A stretch of 16,163 nt of DNA, from positions 1-16,163 of the forward strand of contig JACMQE010000155.1 of assembly GCA_014377145.1 (NCBI GenBank), read 5' to 3'. This stretch comes from Glaciimonas sp. Lineage in GTDB: Bacteria; Pseudomonadota; Gammaproteobacteria; Burkholderiales; Burkholderiaceae. How positions within the stretch are numbered: the stretch's first letter is position 1; each line of letters begins with the position of its first letter. Made by a program: the position numbers and the translations under genes. The notes below the pieces were generated by a model. It worked only from the letters and a program-made list of their open reading frames with translations. It was not told the origin of the DNA and did not search any database. Shown piece after piece: positions 1-6,142 of this stretch.

Positions 1-68
1 GAGTTTTTGATGCGGTTGGCATGAGCCTGAGTTGCCACTTTAAATGTTTATTACACTACGTTGCCTAT

Positions 69-485
69 TTATTTGGTCTCGGGATCAGTAACAAAACCAA
101 TTTTCCTAAGTCCTCCAGACTGCGCGGCAGCCATCACTTGTGCAATTTTTTCATATTCGGTAGTGCGCTCAGCGTGCAAATGCAATTCAGGTTGCGGCTC
201 CTTTTTTACCGCAGCGGCAATCTTCAGTTGCAATTTATTACGATCAACCGCTTCATCATTCCAGTAGACTTTACCAGTCGCATCTATCGACAGATTGATA
301 CTCTCCGGCTTAACTCGATCAGGTTGGTTGGTGGCGCGTGGCAAATCTATTTTTACCGCGTGATTCATCACTGGAATGGTCATGATAAAGATAATTAGCA
401 AGACCAACATCACGTCAACTAGTGGTGTGGTGTTGATCTCAGGATTAAAGTCGTTGTCCGAATCGGAAAGGGAACCCATTGCCAT
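69..485 (-). CDS. exbD: Biopolymer transport protein ExbD (first copy)
   Basis: A 138-residue inner-membrane protein of the ExbD/TolR family. With ExbB it uses the proton-motive force to energise TonB for transport across the outer membrane. A short cytoplasmic N-terminus is followed by one membrane helix at about residues 22-42 (PLVDVMLVLLIIFIM), which contains the conserved proton-pathway Asp (D24). The rest is a periplasmic domain ending in KIGFVTDP, a typical ExbD ending. Its ATG overlaps the exbB stop codon by one base (TAATG), so translation is probably coupled. It is the last gene of the hemP-bfd-tonB-exbB-exbD cluster. A paralogue lies at 12180-12611. The family call is firm; ExbD is preferred to TolR because tonB is adjacent. 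Confidence 0.93.
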   Translation of the reverse strand: MAMGSLSDSDNDFNPEINTTPLVDVMLVLLIIFIMTIPVMNHAVKIDLPRATNQPDRVKPESINLSIDATGKVYWNDEAVDRNKLQLKIAAAVKKEPQPELHLHAERTTEYEKIAQVMAAAQSGGLRKIGFVTDPETK

Positions 486-1225
486 TATTTACCTTTCACA
501 ACGACTAGCTTGGAACTGATTTTTTCAGCGCCACTATTATCGGTCTTATTTGCATCAGCACGTGAACCCATGACGAATAGGGCGTGTAGATCGAAACCGA
601 ACTTATTCAATTTTGCAATAATAGTTTTATTGCCACGTACCAGCGCGTTGTAACCAAACGTAGCTGGAATAGCAACAGCCAGACCCAGTGCCGTCATGAT
701 CAGTGATTCACCGACCGGACCGGCAACTTTATCGATACTGGCCTGACCAGAAGTGCCGATCGCGACTAGTGCGTGATAGATTCCCCATACCGTCCCAAAC
801 AGACCAATGAATGGCGCGGTGGAACCAACCGATGCGATTACAGCCATGCCAGTTTGTAGTTTGTTGGATGCTTCATCGATGGCTTGGCGTAATGATAAAG
901 TTACCCAGTCGCTGGTAGATAGTTGGTCGTGCAGATGACCGCTGTGGGCTGTGTGATGATGCATTGACAAAACGCCAGCCTGTGCGACTTCTGCGAAAGG
1001 ATTGTCTGTACCTAGTGTGGCGATCCCTTCCGGCAGATTATTCGTGTCCCAGAATTGGTGACCCGCAGCGTTGGCGGCGCGCTGTAATCTGATAATCTGG
1101 AGGGCCTTGGTGAGTATCACGTACCAAGAAGAGAGCGACATGATCACCAGCAACACGGCGACACTTTTAATAACAAAATCACCCTGAGACCAGAGCGCTT
1201 CTAAACCGTATGGACTTACTTCCAT
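485..1225 (-). CDS. exbB: Biopolymer transport protein ExbB (first copy)
   Basis: Inner-membrane proton-channel subunit of the TonB-ExbB-ExbD energy transducer (MotA/TolQ/ExbB family), 246 residues from the chosen start. One membrane helix lies at about 18-40. The conserved C-terminal pair of helices at about 128-150 and 172-195 carries the signatures ASVGSTAPFIGLFGTVWGIY and KVAGPVGESLIMTALGL. I chose ATG 1225 because an AGGA ribosome site sits 8 bases upstream in an A-rich run. The longer frame to 1291 starts inside a dispersed repeat and adds a lysine-rich segment unlike the family. A histidine-rich patch (H89-H91, H94, H97, H99) lies in the cytoplasmic region before the second helix. The stop overlaps the exbD start. 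A 185-base gap that holds a repeat copy separates it from tonB. Confidence 0.93.
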   Translation of the reverse strand: MEVSPYGLEALWSQGDFVIKSVAVLLVIMSLSSWYVILTKALQIIRLQRAANAAGHQFWDTNNLPEGIATLGTDNPFAEVAQAGVLSMHHHTAHSGHLHDQLSTSDWVTLSLRQAIDEASNKLQTGMAVIASVGSTAPFIGLFGTVWGIYHALVAIGTSGQASIDKVAGPVGESLIMTALGLAVAIPATFGYNALVRGNKTIIAKLNKFGFDLHALFVMGSRADANKTDNSGAEKISSKLVVVKGK

Positions 1226-1280
1226 GCTTATTCCTTTTTTTTGTAAAAGCTTCGTTGATTTGGTGCGGTACTTATTTATG

Positions 1281-1376
1281 GACTTATGCAAAATTGTCCC
1301 AGCAACCCTATGTTTTCCTAGCCATCATAGTCTATTGTCTTCGTCGGCATGGCTCGCTAGGAAAATCTTGCTGAAT
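1281..1376 (+). repeat. Dispersed ~95-bp intergenic repeat, copy A
   Basis: One of four related copies in this window (others at 3179, 4832 and 5983). It begins GACTTATGCAAAAT and contains the core GTCTTCGTCGGCA. It lies between the tonB stop and the exbB start. This copy also holds a perfect 10-bp inverted repeat, TTTTCCTAGC (1313-1322) and GCTAGGAAAA (1356-1365), so transcripts of either strand could form a hairpin with a 33-base loop. The repeat orientation given is arbitrary. No open frame or transposase is associated. Confidence 0.75.
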
Positions 1377-1410
1377 TGTTGATTAAATAGAATCTAAATT
1401 AAAAAATGTA

Positions 1411-2112
1411 TTAATTCGAAAGCTGAAAGTTAATAGGGACGATTGCATACACCTGCATTGGCTTGCCATCTTCCATATGAGGCTTGAAGAGTGCTCTTAA
1501 TATCGCCTGCTTAGCAGCTTCGTCGAGACGCGTTGAACCAGAGCTCTTCTGTAACTCTACCCGTTCTGCCCGGCCTTTTTCATTGACGAGAACGCGCATG
1601 ACTACTTTACCTTCTTCTCCCATGCGTTTGGCAGCAGCAGGATATTCGGGGCTAGGGGGGCGAATGTATTCAACACCAAAACTGATCGTATGCGGTGTAG
1701 CTGGTGCCGTCGGGCACGCAACTGGTGAGGTTATATACGCGGCGGATGTTTCCGATTGTGGCAGTTGCTGTGGCGAAACCGGCGGAGAAATAGCTTTTTC
1801 GGAAAGGGTATTATTGACAACAATCGGGGTCGGTCGAGGTAGCGCGATATTTTTCTTCAATACAGTAACAGTTTTAGGAATGGTCGGCTGTGACTTTGGT
1901 GGAATTGGTCCTGGTGCGCGTTCCAAGGTGATGAAGGTCGCGAATACTTCTTTCGGAATAACTTGCACAGCTTGATGAATCAAGCTTCCTTTCAAGACAA
2001 GAAAGAAGCCAACATGCAACAAAATAATTGCGCCTAGCGGTCCGATACGTTTAACTTGGCGCCACACAAATGTGGGAAGGTATGGCGATGATGACGACAT
2101 TGTTGCGCTCAT
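1411..2112 (-). CDS. tonB: Energy transducer TonB
   Basis: Periplasm-spanning protein that passes energy from ExbBD to outer-membrane receptors for siderophores or heme; 233 residues. One membrane helix at about 24-40 (IGPLGAIILLHVGFFLVL) includes H33, at the place where TonB proteins carry a functional histidine. A proline-rich spacer follows at about 66-145. The C-terminal TonB domain at about 150-233 has the usual PEYPAAAKRMGEEGKVVMRV start, an internal SSGSTRLDEAA motif and a final P-I-N-F-Q-L strand. It begins 15 bases after the bfd stop, with only a weak ribosome site, so it is probably co-transcribed with bfd. ATG 2112 is used; an in-frame ATG four codons later is also possible. Downstream lie a repeat copy and exbB. 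Confidence 0.92.
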   Translation of the reverse strand: MSATMSSSSPYLPTFVWRQVKRIGPLGAIILLHVGFFLVLKGSLIHQAVQVIPKEVFATFITLERAPGPIPPKSQPTIPKTVTVLKKNIALPRPTPIVVNNTLSEKAISPPVSPQQLPQSETSAAYITSPVACPTAPATPHTISFGVEYIRPPSPEYPAAAKRMGEEGKVVMRVLVNEKGRAERVELQKSSGSTRLDEAAKQAILRALFKPHMEDGKPMQVYAIVPINFQLSN

Positions 2113-2127
2113 TTACTTACACTAATC

Positions 2128-2358
2128 TTATGCGGTTGGTGGCATCGGCTGGAATACCAAAGCATGGAGGTAGCGATGTGCTGCCGGGGCGCTGTTTTCT
2201 AAACATTCGCGCAAGATATTTTTAGCGCAGGAATGACATTTTCCGCAACTATCTGCGACCCCAAGACTCTGCCTTAAATCTCGCATGGACGATATGCCTG
2301 AATTTACCGCATGGCGTATTTTTTGGTCAGAGACGTCGTTGCAAACACAAACAATCAT
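2128..2358 (-). CDS. bfd: Bacterioferritin-associated ferredoxin
   Basis: Small [2Fe-2S] protein of 76 residues that in E. coli and Pseudomonas binds bacterioferritin and supplies electrons to release stored iron. The four cluster ligands are visible as C4, C6, C38 and C41 (MIVCVCNDVSD and DSCGKCHSC), with an extra cysteine at C44. Length matches the family core plus a short C-terminal tail. A ribosome site (AAGGTG) lies four bases before the ATG. It follows a broken small gene and precedes tonB closely, so it probably belongs to the same iron-regulated unit as hemP. Bfd is normally induced by iron starvation through Fur. Confidence 0.93.
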   Translation of the reverse strand: MIVCVCNDVSDQKIRHAVNSGISSMRDLRQSLGVADSCGKCHSCAKNILRECLENSAPAAHRYLHALVFQPMPPTA

Positions 2359-2432
2359 TTTTCACCTTAATACGAATAAAAAATTGATCTTAATGAATAA
2401 GCGTGATTTTTACGCTAGAAATTACAACTGTT

Positions 2433-2765
2433 TCAATTAGTGCGGCTACCCTTTACTGACCGCTTAAGCAAACTGTATTTTTCCAGGCTCGGCATACCCT
2501 GCTCCACCAATGTAGTCACTGTTCCGACAGTTGCTTGCAAGTTGTGCGCAATACCGGTGCCAGATTAGGGAGCACTGCCAGTGCCTTTAAATGTCGCTCA
2601 ATGAATGATGCCAATTTAGTGTAACCGCGCTTGCCTCTGGTTGCATCGTCTGATGATGTGCCATGCATGCGACATTAGATGTAGAACAGCTGAGATGAGT
2701 AGTTCCGGTCGCGCGGGTGCCTCGTTGGGGGCAATAAACGCTGTATTCATATCTTTGTTGATCAT
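2433..2765 (-). pseudogene. Broken small gene between hemP and bfd (about 110 codons)
   Basis: A good ribosome site (AAGGAG, 5 bases before ATG 2765) opens a frame starting MINKDMNTAFIAPNEAPARP and continuing through ELLISAVLHLMS. Coding character then moves to another frame near 2662-2672 and runs on as TKLASFIERHLKALAVLP, then NLAPVLRTTCKQLSEQ. That frame meets TGA at 2516-2518, where one missing base shifts it again to TTLVEQGMPSLEKYSLLKR, ending at 2433. The three pieces add up to 111 codons with zero net frame change. They resemble, from memory, a small helical protein of unknown function found beside hemP or bfd in Burkholderiales. Sequence errors could mimic the two frameshifts. Function unknown. 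Confidence 0.65.
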
Positions 2766-2807
2766 TATTCTCCTTAGTGGCTGGCTGGTATTGCAAACGT
2801 CTTTGGC

Positions 2808-3014
2808 TTACGCTGTCAAAATTAATTTATTTAAATGTGTTATTCGTAATTTATAAATTCTGCCACCGTGGTCAATTTCCAATTCGCGCATCTGCTTAAA
2901 CAGGTCATGACTGTTAATACGGATTATGGCCGGTCTGACTGTTTTCATGGCGCTTGAATGTGAAGTTTTTTCGCCTTCTGGATGTTCTTTTGCGCGCTGT
3001 AAAGATTGGCCCAC
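2808..3014 (-). CDS. hemP: Hemin uptake protein HemP/HmuP family
   Basis: A 68-residue protein whose C-terminal half carries the HemP signature: S35-x-x-LF, then ELEIDHGG (44-51), Y54-x-LR-x-T and the terminal NKLILT. HemP/HmuP is found with heme-uptake genes, and in some rhizobia and Burkholderia it acts as a regulator or activator of heme receptor expression. The start used is GTG 3014, because AAAGGA lies five bases upstream; an internal ATG at codon 23 has no visible ribosome site. It is the first gene of the iron cluster, directly below a Fur-box candidate. No heme receptor or hmuSTUV genes are in the window, so it may act on genes elsewhere. Confidence 0.85.
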   Translation of the reverse strand: MGQSLQRAKEHPEGEKTSHSSAMKTVRPAIIRINSHDLFKQMRELEIDHGGRIYKLRITHLNKLILTA

Positions 3015-3030
3015 GATAGTCCTTTATATA

Positions 3031-3049
3031 AATGAGAATAGTTCTTATT
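3031..3049. promoter_or_regulatory. Candidate Fur box upstream of hemP
   Basis: The 19 bases AATGAGAATAGTTCTTATT form an almost perfect inverted repeat (AATGAGAA, tag, TTCTTATT; 7 of 8 pairs). This is close to the GATAATGATAATCATTATC Fur consensus. It ends 17 bases above the hemP GTG, where repressor binding would cover a promoter. A TATTCT at 3035-3040 on the minus strand could be the -10 element, but I see no clear -35. Binding by the Fur encoded at 14915-15334 is inferred. Confidence 0.65.
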
Positions 3050-3462
3050 TAGATTATTAGATATTTAAACTGGAATTGCAAGCACTTTTACTACCTACCC
3101 CATAGTTTTTATGTAAATCAAGCTTTTATTTCTCGATATTGATCAGGGCTGGCACTACTCTTTATATTTTAATACTAGGAATTGCGCAAAAACACCCCAG
3201 CGGCGTTGTACTCTCCTAGCCGCATTAGCATGCTGTTTTCGTCGGCAGGGTTGCCAAGTCCGTTGCTGGAATAACTTTGCGTTACTCCTAACTAAGTGCA
3301 AAAGATAAATATTTATATTCTAAAATAAAAGCCATACTATTCATAGATCGATTGCTATTCGCATAGCAGTATGTTGTGATAGATGGTATTTCGCTCTTTT
3401 CAAACGAAAAAGCCATCAATTTAATGACTTTTGTATCTTGTGAAGGCTTATTGGGTTGGAGC
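3050..3462. other. Intergenic region between the methyltransferase stop and the hemP promoter
   Basis: About 410 AT-rich bases with no convincing coding frame on either strand. The only recognisable content is the dispersed repeat copy at 3179-3272 and whatever promoter elements serve hemP at the left end. Short open frames here, such as the minus-strand frame across 3288-3488, have low-complexity products with no family signature. Confidence 0.6.
3179..3272 (+). repeat. Dispersed ~95-bp intergenic repeat, copy B
   Basis: This copy shares with copies C and D the run CCAGCGGCGTTGTACTCTCC, and with A and D the following TAGCC and CGTCGGCA blocks. It ends in CGTTGCTGGAA. The left end, GAATTGCGCAAAA, is a diverged form of GACTTACGCAAAA. 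It lies downstream of the methyltransferase stop at 3463. Confidence 0.75.
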
Positions 3463-4716
3463 TTACTCCTTGGGCTTGGCCGCCTCACGACGGTTAAAAC
3501 CTGTCACCATGTCAAAACGGAACAGGCGGCATTCCAATGCGCCGTTAAAAAAGGGTGTTTTGCGCGCTTCTTTGAGTCGCAACAATTTTGGTAAAGTCAG
3601 GTCGGCAGTAAAAAGGAACACAGTCCAGCCTGCGAAGCGTTGCTTGAGGGTATTGCCAAATGCATTGAAGAACTCGTTGAATATGTCATCTGTAGCCAAT
3701 GTGCTATCGCCCCGAATACCTATCCGTTCGCCATAGGGAGGGTTGGTTAATATAATACCGCCGCTAGCACTGAGTGCGTTCGGTGGGTGCACTTCTTGGG
3801 CCTCAACCTGTTTTAGCGGTAATTCAAAAAGGATACCTGCGTTGCGCAAATTTTCTGTGGTGATCGCCACCATATCGCCTGAAATATCGCTACCGAAAAT
3901 AGTTGGGGTGAGTGGCATCTGATTCGGTTTAATCGCGCTTTTGATCGCCTGCCATTGGGCAATTTCAAAGCCATGAAATTTTTCGAAAGCGAATTCGCGT
4001 CGCGCACCGGAGGGAATACCCGCCAGAATTTGTGCAGCTTCGATCAGAATTGTCCCGGAGCCACACATTGGATCGAATAAGACCTTTCCCGGTTTCCAGC
4101 CAGCAGCGCGGAGTAATCCAGCAGCAAGATTTTCACGAAGTGGGGCATTGCCAGTTTCAGCGCGCCAGCCGCGTTTAAAAAGCGCTTCACCAGAAGTATC
4201 TAGATATATTGTTAAATTATGCGCATCCAAAAAACCGACGACACGCATGTCTGGAGTATGAGTATCGACCGAGGGACGTTCATCACAGATGTCGCGAAAA
4301 CGGTCACAGATCGCATCTTTGATCTTTAGCGTCGTGAATTCTAAGCTCCGCAATGGAGATTTGATGGCGGTGATATCGACGCGAATAGTGCGGCTAATGC
4401 TAAACCAGTTTTCCCACTCTTGCGCCAGAGCGGTGTCGTAAATATCATTTACAGTTTTATAAGAGCCATGCGCCAGGCACATTAAAACACGGCTGGCAAT
4501 GCGTGAGTGCAGATTGACACGCCAGGCATCGCTAAGTAAGCCTGAACAATGTACGCCGCCGGGAACCTGGTTATGGACTCTAAGCGTGACCGCAGGTACA
4601 GCCAATTGGGCAATTTCATTTATTTCTTCTGCAAGCGCAGACTCAAGGCCTCTAGGGCAAGGACAAAAATACGAGTGTTTTGAGCTAGGTGATTGTGCGG
4701 TAAGTACTTGTGCCAT
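3463..4716 (-). CDS. rlmL: THUMP-domain class I SAM-dependent rRNA methyltransferase (RlmL N-terminal type)
   Basis: Predicted RNA guanine-N2 methyltransferase of 417 residues, acting on 23S rRNA in the cytoplasm. The N-terminus FCPCPRGLESALAEEI is typical of RlmL-type proteins, followed by a THUMP RNA-binding region at about 65-175. The family signature LFKRGWR is at 179-185. The SAM-binding motif DPMCGSGTILIEA starts at D215, and the catalytic NPPYGER starts at N325. E. coli RlmL (m2G2445) is about 700 residues because it is fused to RlmK; this protein matches only its first half, so the exact target base is inferred. The start ATG 4716 has a weak ribosome site. A 7-bp hairpin lies in its leader. 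Confidence 0.85.
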   Translation of the reverse strand: MAQVLTAQSPSSKHSYFCPCPRGLESALAEEINEIAQLAVPAVTLRVHNQVPGGVHCSGLLSDAWRVNLHSRIASRVLMCLAHGSYKTVNDIYDTALAQEWENWFSISRTIRVDITAIKSPLRSLEFTTLKIKDAICDRFRDICDERPSVDTHTPDMRVVGFLDAHNLTIYLDTSGEALFKRGWRAETGNAPLRENLAAGLLRAAGWKPGKVLFDPMCGSGTILIEAAQILAGIPSGARREFAFEKFHGFEIAQWQAIKSAIKPNQMPLTPTIFGSDISGDMVAITTENLRNAGILFELPLKQVEAQEVHPPNALSASGGIILTNPPYGERIGIRGDSTLATDDIFNEFFNAFGNTLKQRFAGWTVFLFTADLTLPKLLRLKEARKTPFFNGALECRLFRFDMVTGFNRREAAKPKE

Positions 4717-4739
4717 GAGGGGTTCTCTTTATCCGTTAG

Positions 4740-4760
4740 CTACCTCTAAAGCTGAGGTAG
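4740..4760. repeat. Inverted repeat in the methyltransferase leader
   Basis: CTACCTC (4740-4746) and GAGGTAG (4754-4760) form a perfect 7-bp inverted repeat with a 7-base loop, 24 bases above the methyltransferase start. There is no following T-run on the minus strand, so a terminator is not well supported. A role in the mRNA leader is possible but unproven. Confidence 0.45.
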
Positions 4761-4831
4761 AGGTGAAATGAATATTCACGCGATGGTAAATAGCCGTCGT
4801 GTTACATGCTTACTATTTAAAACTTAATTAG

Positions 4832-4924
4832 GACTTACGCAAAATCGCCCCAGCGGCGTTATGCTCTCCTATTCATACCGGTTTACTATCTTTCGTAGCA
4901 GGTTTTGATAAATCGGTTGCTGAA
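4832..4924 (+). repeat. Dispersed ~95-bp intergenic repeat, copy C
   Basis: It begins GACTTACGCAAAATCGCCCC, then AGCGGCGTTATGCTCTCC, the best match to the left half of the consensus. The centre is more diverged (CCTATTCATACCGG instead of CCTAGCCGTAATAG). The right part, GGTTTTGATAAATCGGTTGC, matches copy D again. It lies between the broken isomerase gene (stop at 4950) and the methyltransferase start. Confidence 0.75.
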
Positions 4925-4949
4925 AAATTTTTCCGTAGCCTATTAATTA

Positions 4950-5471
4950 CTATTTGGCAAAGGCGCGTTCAACAAAATCGAGGTGGTCCTGACCCCAATA
5001 ACCTTTGCCATTAACGACGTACCAAGGAGCACCAAATACATTTTCTACAATGGCTTCGTCCGTGAATCGAATAAACTCTGCATCAATGCTGGCTGTGTCT
5101 GCAGATTTTAATATTATCTTGCCGTCGTAGCCGAATGCAGTTGCAATTGCAATTAGCGTATCGGCATCTGCGATGTTCCTGTTTTCAACCCATAATGCTG
5201 ACATTATGGCAGCGGTCAAGTCCAGTGCGGCCTGGATGCCTTGCGCAAGTTGCGTTGCGATGATCTACTTTCCAGCTTCGTCGCTATGCACTGGAAAGTA
5301 GATCGGCTGTAAATTCAGCGACAATCCTAAATGCTCGCTCCAGCATTGCAGTTCGTTTAGTCGGTAGGCTTGGCAATTTGGAGCACGTTTGGCTAACGTT
5401 GTTAGTCGCCTATGCCCAAGGTATGCAAATGGTGAATGGAGCACGAAATAGTACTCACAGATTTTGCTCAT
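4950..5471 (-). pseudogene. 2-hydroxychromene-2-carboxylate isomerase (DsbA/GST-kappa fold), broken
   Basis: Intact family members, about 200 residues, are glutathione-dependent isomerases of aromatic degradation or related DsbA-fold proteins. A strong ribosome site (GAGGAGG) precedes ATG 5471. The frame begins MSKICEYYF and continues SPFAYLGHRRL. It then passes directly from TTLAKR to APNCQAYRLNELQCW, skipping about 27 residues normally found there, so an internal deletion is likely at 5385-5396. It continues LNLQPIYFPV and meets TAG at 5265-5267. The same frame resumes with IIATQLAQGIQAALDL, then MSALWVENRN and the C-terminal FGAPWYVVNG and GQDHLDFVERAF. Residues usually Asp and Gly before SPFAYLG are Val and His here, which also suggests decay. 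The two halves are in frame, so the stop is a single lesion. Confidence 0.8.
5262..5304. repeat. Perfect 14-bp inverted repeat containing the isomerase stop codon
   Basis: GATCTACTTTCCAG (5262-5275) and CTGGAAAGTAGATC (5291-5304) are perfect complements separated by 15 bases. One arm encodes the conserved I-Y-F-P of the isomerase; the other arm contains the premature TAG (5265-5267). Such an arrangement is unexpected inside a coding sequence. Confidence 0.85.
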
Positions 5472-5511
5472 ATTGCCTCCTCAATTCTTATATTAATATT
5501 TGTGTACTAAC

Positions 5512-5934
5512 TTAGAATGGCTTGACTACGACCAGAGCAACGATAGCCAACAATAAAATGACCGGCACTTCGTTGAACCAGCGCAACCATACATGACCAC
5601 GTTTATTTGTTCCAAGTTCGAATTTTTTGAGCATACTGTCGCAAGCATGGTGATAGCCGATCAATAAAATAACGAGTAGTAACTTTGCGTGCATCCAGCC
5701 ATTACCGGCACCTCTTCCTATCCCAAAACCTATCCACAGCCAAACGCCAAAAATAATAGTTCCTATCGCCAATGGTGTCATAAAGCGATACAGTTTTCTT
5801 GCCATCAACAATAGTCGCTGCGTCGCGAATGGTTCGGATTCCTGTGCCAGATTGACGAGGATGCGCGGCAAGTAAAATAAACCCGCAAACCATGAAACGA
5901 TGAAGATGATGTGTAGCGCTTTAATCCAAAGCAT
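5512..5934 (-). CDS. hemJ: Protoporphyrinogen IX oxidase HemJ / CopD-like membrane protein
   Basis: A 140-residue inner-membrane protein matching the HemJ (UPF0093) family, which oxidises protoporphyrinogen IX in heme synthesis in bacteria lacking HemG or HemY. Four membrane helices are seen at about 4-24, 50-70, 82-98 and 120-138. Conserved family residues are visible: H8 in LHIIFIVSWFAGLFYLPR, with R24 at its end, and H82 and K84 in MHAKLLLV. A strong ribosome site (AAGGAG, six bases before ATG 5934) supports the start. The C-terminus WLRWFNEVPVILLLAIV is typical of the family. It lies between proA and the broken isomerase gene and shares their direction. Older annotations would call it a CopD-like or hypothetical membrane protein. 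Confidence 0.85.
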   Translation of the reverse strand: MLWIKALHIIFIVSWFAGLFYLPRILVNLAQESEPFATQRLLLMARKLYRFMTPLAIGTIIFGVWLWIGFGIGRGAGNGWMHAKLLLVILLIGYHHACDSMLKKFELGTNKRGHVWLRWFNEVPVILLLAIVALVVVKPF

Positions 5935-5982
5935 AATGATCTCCTTATAGGTGAGCCTGGGAATGGCGTAGTAATTGGATAA

Positions 5983-6075
5983 GACTTACGCAAAATAGCT
6001 CAGCAGCGTTGTATCCCCTTAGCCGTAATAGCATATTGTCTTCCCCGGCAAGGTTTGATAAGCTTTTTTCTGCGA
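5983..6075 (+). repeat. Dispersed ~95-bp intergenic repeat, copy D
   Basis: It begins GACTTACGCAAAATAGC and carries AGCAGCGTTGTA, then TTAGCCGTAATAGCATATTG, then GGCAAGGTTTGATAAG. Imperfect arms CCTTAGCCG and CGGCAAGG could pair. It lies between the proA stop (6143) and the hemJ start (5934). Confidence 0.75.
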
Positions 6076-6142
6076 CGGTTTTGTGTAGGCCTTGGTTATG
6101 TTGATTTTGTTATTGATTGATTTTTACTAAATGTATTTATTA

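Noticed and set aside
1226..1291. N-terminal extension of exbB to a start at 1291
   Set aside because: It begins inside a dispersed repeat, encodes a Lys-rich segment unlike ExbB, and a ribosome site precedes the internal ATG at 1225 instead.
1281..1376. Insertion sequence or transposon reading of the repeats
   Set aside because: No transposase frame is present and I could not define matching terminal inverted repeats or target duplications on the four copies. A MITE origin is possible but unproven.
1484..1975. 163-codon plus-strand open frame across tonB
   Set aside because: It is antisense to a clear TonB gene, has no family resemblance or ribosome site, and its composition is explained by the opposite strand.
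2587..2796. 69-codon minus-strand frame starting MQYQPATKENND
   Set aside because: It is the wrong frame of the broken gene at 2433-2765; the frame with the ribosome site and coherent helical sequence is a different one.
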